Assembly (NCBI GenBank): GCA_021820665.1
Contig: JAKADK010000004.1
Span: 1-64,000, forward strand
Direction: 5' to 3'
Length of the DNA stretch: 64,000 nucleotides
Source of the DNA: Actinomycetes bacterium
GTDB lineage: Bacteria > Actinomycetota > Acidimicrobiia > Acidimicrobiales > RAAP-2
The position numbers were made by a program, and so were the translations under genes. Under the pieces are notes generated by a model. The model searched no databases. It was not told where the DNA came from and saw nothing but the letters and a program-made list of their open reading frames with translations. This document shows positions 51,784-59,612 of this stretch, in pieces (position 1 is the stretch's first letter; the number at the start of each line of letters is the position of its first letter).

Positions 51784-53436
51784 CTAGCCCGGAGCCGACC
51801 GCTGAGATCCGGCCCCGAAGCGACGTCGAAGCTCGGCCTTGGCCACCTTGCCGGCCGGGGTGAGCGGCACGTCTGACACGATGGTGACGTAGCGCGGCAC
51901 CTTATAGTCGGCGAGACGGGCCGCGCACCAGGCGCGCAGCTCGTCGGGATCGGCCTCGGCGCCCGGGCGCGGCACCACGACGTAGGCGCCGACCTCACCG
52001 TAGACGGGGTCGGGGACGCCGAAGCCGGCGGCCAGCGCCACCGCCGGGTGGGTGGCGAGCACCGCCTCGACCTCGGCCGGGTACACGTTGAACCCGCCCT
52101 GGATGTACAGCTCCTTCTTGCGGCCCCGCACGGCGAGGTGGCCGTCGGCCTCGGCTTCGACCATGTCACCGGTCGCCAGCCATCCTCCGGGGAGGAAGGT
52201 CTCCGCCGTCTCCGCGGGCATCTCCCAGTAGCCGGCGGCGACACACGCTCCGCGCAGCTGAAGCTCTCCGACGGTCCCCGGCGCCACCGGGTCACCCGCG
52301 TCGTCGACGACACGTCCTTCGAAGTCGCCGATCACGACCCCGATGCTACGGGTGACCGTGTCGAGGTCGTCATCCGCGGCCGACAGCACCGACGCACCCG
52401 AGCTCTCGGAGAGCCCGTAGAGGTTCACCAGCCGGGCGTGGGGCCACGTGGCAGCCACCTGCCGGGCGAGCGACGGGTCGAGGATCGAGCCGCCCACGAT
52501 GACCTGGCGCAGCGAACTGGTGTCGACCGGGTTGGCGGCGAGAGCTTGCAGCAACATGAGGAACATCGTCGGCACGCCCGACAACACGGTGGTGTGGTGC
52601 TCGCTGGTGGCAGCCAGCACGGCGGTCGGAGAGAAGGCGGGCAACAGCACGACGGTCCCCCCGGCCACCAGCAGTGAGAGGATGCCGCAGGTCAGCCCGC
52701 CAACGTGGTTGAGAGGCAGGGAGCCGACGGTCGACGTGTGCTCGTCCCAGCCCAGGTGGGCGACCTGAGCCCGGGCGGAGGCGAGCAGGCTGGCGTGGGT
52801 GAGCACGGCCCCGCGGGGCTGCCCGGTCGTGCCGGACGTGTAGAGGATCACGGCGGGGTCACCCGGGCCCGGACCGTCAGTAGCTCCCGGCGCCCGGCCG
52901 CCTGCCCTTGCCCCGGACCCGGCTGCGACGAGCTCGTCGAAGGTGGTGGCCCCGTCGAAGCAGCTCTCCTCGGTGGGCGGGTCGAGGAAGACGTAGCGCT
53001 CGACGGTCGGCACCTCGGTGCGGAATCCGGCGAAGAAGGTGGCGAAGTCGAGCTCCGGGGTCGCCGCCGGGCACAGCAGCAGCCGGGTGCCGGACTGGTT
53101 GAGCATGTAGCGGAGCTCCTGCTCGCGGTAGCGGGGGTTGAGGGTCACGAGCGCCGCCCCCAACCTGGCCGCACCGAAGAACAGCCCGAGCCATGGCAGG
53201 CCATTGGGTGCGGCGACGGCCACCCGGTCTCCGGGGCGGATGCCCCAGGAGCTGAGGCCCGCCGCGACGCAGGTAGCCAGGCGGTCGAGGTCGCCGAACG
53301 TGACGGGCTGGCCGTCGACGACGAGGAACACCCGCTCCGCGCCGTGGGCGGCTCGCCAGGCGAGCAGCTCGGCGATCGTGACGGGCGCGCCGCCATGCCG
53401 CGGGCCCGCCGTCCGTGGGTCCTCCGGCGATGGCAT
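51784..53436 (-). CDS. AMP-dependent acyl-CoA synthetase/ligase
   Basis: 550 residues from ATG 53436. Core ANL motifs: VILYTSGTTGQPRGAVLTH (P-loop), YGLSESSGASV, GWLATGDMVEAEADG, RKKELYIQGGFNVYPAEVE and the C-terminal TPAGKVAKAEL with catalytic Lys. Its SLPLNHVGGLTCGIL and length match the fatty-acid/aryl-acid-CoA ligase group. It activates a carboxylic acid with ATP and transfers it to CoA in the cytoplasm. It is convergent with the DUF169 gene and downstream of the rmlD-like gene on the same strand; no pathway link is evident. Confidence 0.92.
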   Translation of the reverse strand: MPSPEDPRTAGPRHGGAPVTIAELLAWRAAHGAERVFLVVDGQPVTFGDLDRLATCVAAGLSSWGIRPGDRVAVAAPNGLPWLGLFFGAARLGAALVTLNPRYREQELRYMLNQSGTRLLLCPAATPELDFATFFAGFRTEVPTVERYVFLDPPTEESCFDGATTFDELVAAGSGARAGGRAPGATDGPGPGDPAVILYTSGTTGQPRGAVLTHASLLASARAQVAHLGWDEHTSTVGSLPLNHVGGLTCGILSLLVAGGTVVLLPAFSPTAVLAATSEHHTTVLSGVPTMFLMLLQALAANPVDTSSLRQVIVGGSILDPSLARQVAATWPHARLVNLYGLSESSGASVLSAADDDLDTVTRSIGVVIGDFEGRVVDDAGDPVAPGTVGELQLRGACVAAGYWEMPAETAETFLPGGWLATGDMVEAEADGHLAVRGRKKELYIQGGFNVYPAEVEAVLATHPAVALAAGFGVPDPVYGEVGAYVVVPRPGAEADPDELRAWCAARLADYKVPRYVTIVSDVPLTPAGKVAKAELRRRFGAGSQRSAPG

Positions 53437-53581
53437 GCTCCTACTCTGCGGCAGGTGCCGCCACGGACGCAAGCGCGCGGGACGACGGACGGGACGGCGG
53501 ACGGGACGGAGCGGAGAACGGCGAGAAGCCGCTCGCAGGCTCCATCACCTGATGGCCACCGACCTGTGGACGCCACTGTTC

Positions 53582-53629
53582 CTCCGGCGTGCCATGTGCC
53601 ACCGTCTCCGGCGTGCCATGTGCCACCGT
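53582..53629 (-). repeat. 24-bp tandem duplication after the rmlD-like stop
   Basis: CTCCGGCGTGCCATGTGCCACCGT in two copies (53582-53605, 53606-53629). On the minus strand it starts about 28 bases past the rmlD stop, in the spacer before the acyl-CoA synthetase gene. Confidence 0.9.
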
Positions 53630-53657
53630 CTCGCCGAGCCGACCGCGGCAGGGCCCG

Positions 53658-54689
53658 TCACGGGCGATGGAGACGTCGCGCGACGAGGGCGTCCACGAGG
53701 CGACCGAGACCATCCTCCCAGGCTGGTAGGAGGGACAACCCCGACAGCGCGAGCGCCATGTTGGCCAGGGCGGAGTTGGCGGGGCGGCGCGCCGGCCTTG
53801 GCGGGTGCTGGTCCGCGGTTGCCATCGGCTCCACCCGGCCGGGGTCGCCGCCCGAGGCGTCCAGGACGGCACGGGCGAAGTCGAACCACGACGTCACGCC
53901 CTGGTTGGTCACGTGGAAGATGCCGGGGCGGCGCTCGATCGCCAGGTCTGCGAGGACGCCCACGACGTCTGACGTGAACGTGGGGCAACCGGTCTGGTCG
54001 TCGACGAAGTGAAGCGTCCCGGGTGTCGAAGCCAACCGGAGGATCGTCTTCACGATGTTCGCCCCGTGGAAGCCAGAGAGCCACGAGACGCGCACCACCG
54101 TCGCTCCCGGGCAGGCACCCAGCACCTCGATCTCTCCGGCCCGCTTGGAACGCCCGTACACCGACACCGGATTGGGATGGTCCCACTCGACGTACGGGCA
54201 CGGCGACGTTCCGTCGAACACGTAGTCAGTGGAGATGTAGCACACATGTGCACCTGCCCTGGCGGCGGCCTCGGCGATGTGGCGGGTCCCCAGGGCATTG
54301 ACGGCGAAGGCCGTGTCGGGCTGCGCCTCGCACACGTCGACGGCAGTGACGGCGGCGCCGTGGATGATGACGTCGGGGCGAGCGCCCGCCACGAAGGAGA
54401 GCACCGCCTCCCGGTCGGTGATGTCGAGCTCGGGGAGGCCCGTGGCCACGACCTCCACCGGTGCGCGCCTGCCCAGGTTCCCGGTACGCGGGTCGCCCAC
54501 CAGACCGGCGACCGGGACCTTCCCCCGAAGGGCGTCGACCAGGTCGGTGCCGAGCTGGCCACGCGCGCCGGTCACCATCACCTTGGTGCCCGCCGAAGGC
54601 AGGGTCACCGCCTGCACGGCTCCGTCGGACCGCCCTCCGTCCCCCGCTGACCGAACATGGCGTTCTCCGTGCGGGGTGGCGAGCTCCAC
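53658..54689 (-). CDS. rmlD: dTDP-4-dehydrorhamnose reductase-like protein (RmlD type)
   Basis: 343 residues from GTG 54689; a GTG at 54608 would give the more usual N-terminus just before KVMVTGARGQLGTDLV. SDR-type Rossmann motif GxxGQLG, then DVIIHGAAVTAVDVCEA, the active site STDYVFDG and YGRSK (Tyr/Lys), and NPVSVYGRSKRAGE. It reduces a 4-keto-6-deoxyhexose to complete dTDP-L-rhamnose. It follows the glycosyltransferase-methyltransferase gene by 10 bases, probably as one operon. RmlA and RmlB are not in the window. Confidence 0.86.
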   Translation of the reverse strand: MELATPHGERHVRSAGDGGRSDGAVQAVTLPSAGTKVMVTGARGQLGTDLVDALRGKVPVAGLVGDPRTGNLGRRAPVEVVATGLPELDITDREAVLSFVAGARPDVIIHGAAVTAVDVCEAQPDTAFAVNALGTRHIAEAAARAGAHVCYISTDYVFDGTSPCPYVEWDHPNPVSVYGRSKRAGEIEVLGACPGATVVRVSWLSGFHGANIVKTILRLASTPGTLHFVDDQTGCPTFTSDVVGVLADLAIERRPGIFHVTNQGVTSWFDFARAVLDASGGDPGRVEPMATADQHPPRPARRPANSALANMALALSGLSLLPAWEDGLGRLVDALVARRLHRP

Positions 54690-54699
54690 CGGGCCGTGG

Positions 54700-56196
54700 T
54701 CAAGCCGGCTCCAGCTCGAAGACGTACTGGTAGGAGAAGAGCTTCGGGAGGATCGCCAGGCCCAGCCGGTCGAGCACGCCTGCGGTCCTCAGGACCTTGG
54801 AGGGGACAGGTCCACCCCGCTTCGCCACCTCGAGCGGGAGCCCGGTGTTGCTCACGCTCCGCACACGTGTTCCCGCCCGTCTGGCCATGCGGGCGAAGCT
54901 CTTGTCGGTGAAGAAGCGCATATGCCCGACGTCGAGCACGCCTCGGACGTCGTAGTCGAAGGTACCCGTGGCCATGCGGAACCGGGGATACCAGTGCGCG
55001 ATGTTGGGGACCGTGGCGATGATCACGCCCCTCGGAGCGAGGATGCCGACGAGCTCGGAGAGCAGCTGGTCCGGTTTGGCCAGATGTCCGAACACGTCGG
55101 CTGCGACCACGACGTCGAAGTCTTGACCCACCTCGGTGGGAAGCCCCTGGTTCAAGTCGGCTTCCACGAACGTGTCGAGGCGGTCGCCAACCCCGTCGAC
55201 CTTCTCAGCGTCCACACCCACGACCGTGTGACCCTGCAGGCGCAACATCTCGCCGAACCGGCCGTGCGAGCAGCCGAGGTCGAGGATCTTCTTCGGCTTC
55301 TCTCCGGGTTTCGTCTCCCCGATCATGGCGAGGATCTTCAGATGCGAGGAGACGCTGAGGACGCTCCGGTCGTACCCCTGGTCGGCGAACGCCAGCTCGC
55401 CCGAACCGAACCCCATCTTGTGCGCACGGTAACGAGTGGTGTACCAGACGACGTCCTTGGCGTACTGCATGCCATTGACGTAACAGATCTCGTCCCCGTA
55501 GTAGGTCGGGATCGGGATCTCCGTGATGGTCTTCCCCGCCTCGTGTAGCTGCACGATGATCTCCGTGTCGAAATCGAAGCCTTCTGAATTCGATTCGAAG
55601 GGGATCTCCTCCAGGGCGCTCACCCGGTACGCACGGTACCCGCTGTGCCACTCGGTCAGGTTCAGACCGACCACGGCGTTCTCGTACGTGGTGAGGATGC
55701 GGTTGCCGACGTACTTGTAGAGCGGCATGCCGCCCCTGCGGGCAGCGCCCGGCACCATCATGCGGGAACCGAACACCGCGTCGCACCGGCCTGCCTCGAG
55801 GGGGGCGACGATGTCCTCGATGATCTCCGGGGCGTACTGGCCGTCGCCGTGGAGCATCACGACGATGTCGATGTCGTGGTCGATGGCCCATCGGTACCCG
55901 GCCTTCTGGTTGCCGCCGTACCCGCGGTTCTTCGCGTTGCGGATGATCGTGACCGGGAGGTCGTCCGTCTCTCCGTACTCCTCGGCCAGCTCGTAGGTAC
56001 GATCACTGCTGGCGTCGTCACAGATGACCACCGCCGCTACCCGCTGACGGAACGACTGAGGGATACGGTCGAGCGTGGGGGCCAGTGTGGCGGCCACGTT
56101 GTACGCGGTGACCACCACGGCGATCCGTTCGCCCACCTCCGTACCGGCGTCCAACGGATCGCCCTTCGCGTCGCCTGGTCCTCTGTTCTCCTTCAC
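54700..56196 (-). CDS. GT2 glycosyltransferase fused to SAM methyltransferase
   Basis: About 498 residues from the GTG at 56196 (AAGGAGG upstream); a GTG at 56232 would add 12. Residues about 20-265 are a family-2 glycosyltransferase of the dolichyl-phosphate mannose/undecaprenyl type: AVVVTAYNVAATL, VICDDASSDRTYELAEEYG, NRGYGGNQKAGYRWAID and HGDGQYAPE, whose DGQ motif is the metal and sugar-nucleotide site. From about 290 on is a class I methyltransferase: KILDLGCSHGRFGEMLRLQG, VGVDAEKVDGVGD, DFDVVVAADVFGHLAKPDQL. No transmembrane helix is seen. The fusion suggests that one protein both makes and methylates a glycan or lipid-linked sugar. Confidence 0.87.
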   Translation of the reverse strand: MKENRGPGDAKGDPLDAGTEVGERIAVVVTAYNVAATLAPTLDRIPQSFRQRVAAVVICDDASSDRTYELAEEYGETDDLPVTIIRNAKNRGYGGNQKAGYRWAIDHDIDIVVMLHGDGQYAPEIIEDIVAPLEAGRCDAVFGSRMMVPGAARRGGMPLYKYVGNRILTTYENAVVGLNLTEWHSGYRAYRVSALEEIPFESNSEGFDFDTEIIVQLHEAGKTITEIPIPTYYGDEICYVNGMQYAKDVVWYTTRYRAHKMGFGSGELAFADQGYDRSVLSVSSHLKILAMIGETKPGEKPKKILDLGCSHGRFGEMLRLQGHTVVGVDAEKVDGVGDRLDTFVEADLNQGLPTEVGQDFDVVVAADVFGHLAKPDQLLSELVGILAPRGVIIATVPNIAHWYPRFRMATGTFDYDVRGVLDVGHMRFFTDKSFARMARRAGTRVRSVSNTGLPLEVAKRGGPVPSKVLRTAGVLDRLGLAILPKLFSYQYVFELEPA

Positions 56197-56373
56197 CACC
56201 CCTCCTTCTCGCCGTGCTCCATAGAGCGTCACCGCGTCCGGTCTCCGACAGTCCCGGCCGCATCGTCACGCCGGACGCAACCGTCGCAACGGCGACCGCA
56301 TGATCTCGGCGCCGCCCCGGAGACGCGCGGGCTCTGCCCGCATCTCTCCGGGCCTCTGCGCGCAGCCCAGTGG

Positions 56374-56425
56374 ATCATATGATAGGTCATCAACTTGACA
56401 TAGAGTCAAGCACCCAACATAGAGT
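56374..56425. promoter_or_regulatory. Divergent regulatory region with nested symmetric elements
   Basis: Between the two halves of the sugar locus lies an AT-rich patch. It contains a perfect 10-bp palindrome ATCATATGAT (56374-56383), an inverted repeat CTTGAC/GTCAAG (56394-56399 and 56405-56410), and a direct repeat ACATAGAGT (56398-56406, 56417-56425) spaced 19 bases. TTGACA at 56395-56400 could be a -35 box, with TAGAGT (56420-56425) as -10 at a long 19-base spacing. The 350 bases from 56197 to 56550 hold no gene. Confidence 0.45.
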
Positions 56426-56550
56426 GTACAACCAAGATCGGGCGGCCGGTGCAACCTCCGTGTGGCCGGGAGCGAGGCGCGGGAGCGGCTGGCCGGCACG
56501 GGGGAGCCCGGGCCTGCGCGACGGACCCGTCGGGAAGAGAGGGGGGGGCT

Positions 56551-57576
56551 GTGCGAGAGAACCGAGTGCTCATCACGGGCGGTGCCGGGCTCGTGGGGTC
56601 GACCTTGGCAGACCAGCTCGTGGACCTGGATGTGGGCGAGATCATCGTGGTCGACGACTTCACCCGCGGCAGCTGGGAGAACCTGGCAGGTGCCCGAGCG
56701 GCCGGTCGGGTCAGCGTCGTCGAAGGCGATGTCGCCGACCGGCACCTCATGGCCAAGCTCATGGAAGGCATCGACTTCGTCTTCCACCAGGCCGGCATCA
56801 AGATCAAGCAGTGCGCCGAGGACCCGGCAGCCGCGATGCACGTCATGGTGGACGGGTCGTTCTGCGTGCTCGAAGCTGCCCGGCACGCCGGAGTGCAGAA
56901 GGTGATCGCGGCCTCGACCGCGTCGATCTACGGGGCGGCAGAGGTCTTCCCGACCGACGAGCGGCACCATCCCTACGGCAATCGCACCCTTTACGGTGGA
57001 ACGAAGCTGTTCCTGGAGCAGCTCCTCCGGAGCTACAACGACAGCTACGGCCTGCCGTACGTCGCGCTGCGCTACTTCAACATCTACGGTCCCCGGATGG
57101 ACACCTACGGTGCGTACACCGAGGTCTTGAGCCGATGGATCGAACGCATCGAGCAGGGCATGCCCCCGGTGGTCCATGGCTCCGGAGCACAGACGATGGA
57201 TCTCGTCTATGTCGAGGACGTCGCCCGTGCGAACATCCTCGCCGCCCAATCGGATGTCACCGACGACGTGTTCAACGTGGCCAGCGGCACCGAAGTGAGC
57301 CTCGTCGATCTGGCGAACCTGTTGCTCCGGGTCATGGGCTCCGACCTCACCCCCCAGCACGGTCCCGATCGGGCGCTCCCTGCGGTACCCCGGCGGCTGG
57401 CCGACACGTCCCGCTCCGCCGACCGGCTCGGCTTCGAGGCGAAGATCGACCTCGAGGACGGGTTACGGCGGCTGGTGTCGTGGTGGACGACGCGGCCGGG
57501 ACGGTCGAGTGGCTGTCCGACGGCCGGATCACGGAACGGCCACGCGCCGAAACCTGCAGGTCACGCCAATCCCTAG
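56551..57576 (+). CDS. NAD-dependent sugar-nucleotide epimerase/dehydratase
   Basis: 341 residues from GTG 56551, with GAGAGGGGGGG upstream. Extended-SDR pattern: VLITGGAGLVGSTLADQLV (NAD loop GxxGxxG), IIVVDDFTRGSWENL, DFVFHQAGIKIKQCAEDP, ASTASIYGAAEVF, and the active-site TLYGGTKLFLEQ (Tyr-x3-Lys), then ALRYFNIYGPRMD. It resembles UDP-glucose 4-epimerase and GDP-sugar enzymes. With the RmlC-like gene 11 bp downstream it forms the plus-strand arm of the divergent sugar locus. The exact sugar nucleotide is undetermined. Confidence 0.9.
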   Translation: MRENRVLITGGAGLVGSTLADQLVDLDVGEIIVVDDFTRGSWENLAGARAAGRVSVVEGDVADRHLMAKLMEGIDFVFHQAGIKIKQCAEDPAAAMHVMVDGSFCVLEAARHAGVQKVIAASTASIYGAAEVFPTDERHHPYGNRTLYGGTKLFLEQLLRSYNDSYGLPYVALRYFNIYGPRMDTYGAYTEVLSRWIERIEQGMPPVVHGSGAQTMDLVYVEDVARANILAAQSDVTDDVFNVASGTEVSLVDLANLLLRVMGSDLTPQHGPDRALPAVPRRLADTSRSADRLGFEAKIDLEDGLRRLVSWWTTRPGRSSGCPTAGSRNGHAPKPAGHANP

Positions 57577-57587
57577 GAGGTCAGCCG

Positions 57588-58139
57588 ATGCCCCGTATCG
57601 AGCACGCAGAGAAGATCATCGGCGTGGTCCTCGTCGAACCCGAGGTCCACGGGGACGACCGCGGCCGGTTCGTCGAGACCTACCGGCGCTCGTGGCTTCC
57701 CTTCGCGAGGGAAATGGTCCAGGGGAACCGCTCCGAGAAGCGGGCCGGTGCGGTGGTCGGGCTGCACTACCACGTCCACCAGGCTGACTACTGGTACCTC
57801 CTGAGAGGAAGCGCTCGGGTCGTGCTCCACGATCTGCGGCTCGGATCACCGACCGACGGGAGGACGATGCACATCGACCTCGACGGCCAGGTGGAGCGAG
57901 GGTTGTTCATCCCGCCCGGGGTCGCCCACGGGTTCGCATCGCACACCGACCTGCTCTTGTCCTACCTGGTCGACAACTACCACAATCCCGCCGACGAGCT
58001 GGGCGTGGCCTGGGACGACCTCGATATCGCCGCCGACTGGGGGGTGACCGACCCGGTCCTCTCGGACCGCGACAAGAAGAACCCCAGCCGAGCAGACATC
58101 CCCGACCACCTCCGGCCCCGCTACGGCCTCCGAACGTGA
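57588..58139 (+). CDS. rmlC: dTDP-4-dehydrorhamnose 3,5-epimerase-like protein (RmlC type)
   Basis: 183 residues, ATG 57588 with a perfect AGGAGG (57575-57580) overlapping the previous stop region. Cupin segments of RmlC: DDRGRFVETYRRSWLP, GAVVGLHYHVHQADYWYLLR with the active-site His, VERGLFIPPGVAHGF and LLSYLVDNYHNPADELGVAWDD. It epimerises C3 and C5 of a 4-keto sugar. Length and motifs are normal, although the family's usual RGIHY reads GLHYH here. Paired with the SDR epimerase and, across the divergent promoter, with the rmlD-like gene. Confidence 0.86.
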   Translation: MPRIEHAEKIIGVVLVEPEVHGDDRGRFVETYRRSWLPFAREMVQGNRSEKRAGAVVGLHYHVHQADYWYLLRGSARVVLHDLRLGSPTDGRTMHIDLDGQVERGLFIPPGVAHGFASHTDLLLSYLVDNYHNPADELGVAWDDLDIAADWGVTDPVLSDRDKKNPSRADIPDHLRPRYGLRT

Positions 58140-58218
58140 GCTGCGAAAGATCGCCGAACGGCTACGACTCCACGCCGCTGGGACATCTAGCGGGCCAGTG
58201 CCCGCGGGCTGTCGCCGT

Positions 58219-58262
58219 CGCTTCGCCGGTCGCCGTGGCTCCGCCCGAAGCCGGGCGAAGCG
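58219..58262. terminator. Long hairpin between rmlC-like and the convergent secreted gene
   Basis: CGCTTCGCC (58219-58227) and GGCGAAGCG (58254-58262) form a perfect 9-bp stem with a 26-base loop. It is a candidate bidirectional terminator between convergent genes. The same spacer (58140-58414) also carries a 16-bp direct repeat CGCCGGTCGCCGTGGC and no gene. Confidence 0.4.
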
Positions 58263-58414
58263 AACACCGCCGGTCGCCGTGGCCGTTCCCGGCAGCCGGG
58301 AGGCCCGGGCGACATGTCGGCTCCTTGGTCAGCCAGCTCGGCAACAGAGAGCAGACGCACAAGACCCGAGGCGACGGAGCGTCCGAGACGCGTGCAGACG
58401 CTCCGGGCACCCCC

Positions 58415-59374
58415 TCAGCAGGCGTAGTCGCCGTCGTCCGGATGACCGAACCACTGCGTCACCGTGACCTTGCCGCCGGTGAACGACGCCTGAGCACAGT
58501 TGGCCTCCGCTCCGGAGAGATCCCGTGCTCCGGGGATCCAGTTGGGGATCTGGAACAGCGTGCCCGATGCGGAGTTGGTGCCACCCGTGATGCTGTCCCA
58601 CTGGCTGGACGTCGAGTACGCGCCCACCGAGGTCGCCCCGGCTGCCTCCAGTCCGGCGATCATGCCCTGGAGGTCGGCGACGTTCATCGTCAGATCGGAC
58701 TGCCAGGTGTTCGCGGTCTCCACGTCCAGCCACCACGGGTAGCTTCCCGCTCCACCGGACACTGGCACCGGCGGCGATTGGGCGTCGATGGCCGATGCCG
58801 CTTCGGCAAGCCAGGTGACGTCTTGGGCCGCCTTGTTGTCCCCGTACTGCCAGGCGCAGGCGTCGGAGTTGGCGCCCACCGTGTACGTGCCCCCGTTCAC
58901 CGTTACCGTGGTCGTCAGGCAGTCGCCATATGGGGTGCTCCCTGAGGTGGGCCAGTCGGCGATCACCGTGCTACCGGAGACGTTTCCCGGGTCCGCGGTG
59001 TTGACGTACAGGGACGCTTTGGGCTGGCTGGTCCCCCCTACGGTAGAGGCGACTGCCCAGTACAGCTCGCTCGCGGTGTAGGCGGGGTAGGCCGACGACG
59101 GCCCAAAGCACGGGTTCAGATCGTTGGCCAGTCCACCGGTCACGCCGACGATGCCAAAGGCAGGGCTTGCGGGGAGATTGCTTCCGCATTGCGGATATGA
59201 CACGTCGTTGCCGGTCGGCGTCACGGTTCCGCCGCCACCGCCGCCGCCACCCCCGCCATGACCCGACGGTTTCGCAGCGAAAGCCGGGGTGGCACTCCCG
59301 ACGATGACCGCGACGACGATGACCAAGTGGAGCACGACGCGAGTAGCCCGTCTCCCGACCGTTCGCTTGCCCAT
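58415..59374 (-). CDS. Secreted GH25/DUF1906-like TIM-barrel protein
   Basis: 319 residues from ATG 59374, with GAAGGAG upstream. Signal peptide (KRTVGRRATRVVLHLVIVVA... ATPAFA) followed by a run of ten glycines as linker. The domain begins GNDVSYPQCGSNLP and shows NPCFGPSSAYP, ELYWAVAST, ASLYVNTADPGN, WWLDVETANTWQSDL, VGAYSTSSQWDSIT and a C-terminal TVTQWFG. These resemble lysozyme-like (GH25-type) or DUF1906 hydrolase folds, where Asp/Glu of LDVE would be catalytic. It is the immediate neighbour of the giant Kelch protein gene, so it might act on the cell wall around it; that link is inference. Confidence 0.72.
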   Translation of the reverse strand: MGKRTVGRRATRVVLHLVIVVAVIVGSATPAFAAKPSGHGGGGGGGGGGTVTPTGNDVSYPQCGSNLPASPAFGIVGVTGGLANDLNPCFGPSSAYPAYTASELYWAVASTVGGTSQPKASLYVNTADPGNVSGSTVIADWPTSGSTPYGDCLTTTVTVNGGTYTVGANSDACAWQYGDNKAAQDVTWLAEAASAIDAQSPPVPVSGGAGSYPWWLDVETANTWQSDLTMNVADLQGMIAGLEAAGATSVGAYSTSSQWDSITGGTNSASGTLFQIPNWIPGARDLSGAEANCAQASFTGGKVTVTQWFGHPDDGDYAC

Positions 59375-59405
59375 GTCGTTCGTCTCCTTCGTGGGAAGTG
59401 GCCCG

Positions 59406-59411
59406 ATAGTA
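59406..59411 (-). promoter_or_regulatory. -10 box of the secreted TIM-barrel gene
   Basis: TACTAT on the minus strand, about 30 bases before the ATG. With the GAAGGAG site this gives a normal leadered mRNA, unlike the leaderless genes. The 240-base spacer (59375-59612) holds no supportable gene. Confidence 0.45.
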
Positions 59412-59612
59412 GACGAGCGTCGCCGGTCGATGCCTTGGCGACCGCCACTACGGAGACCACGGGCAGGCGCCGGGCTGCCGCCGTCATCACGGCGGTGTCA
59501 ACGGTCTGGCCGAAGAGGTCGTCGGCGTCGAGGAAACCGGAGGCCGAGTGTGAGCCTGCCAGCGTTCCTCCGGAGCCTGCCAGCGCTCCCCCGAAGGGGC
59601 CAGCGGAGACCG

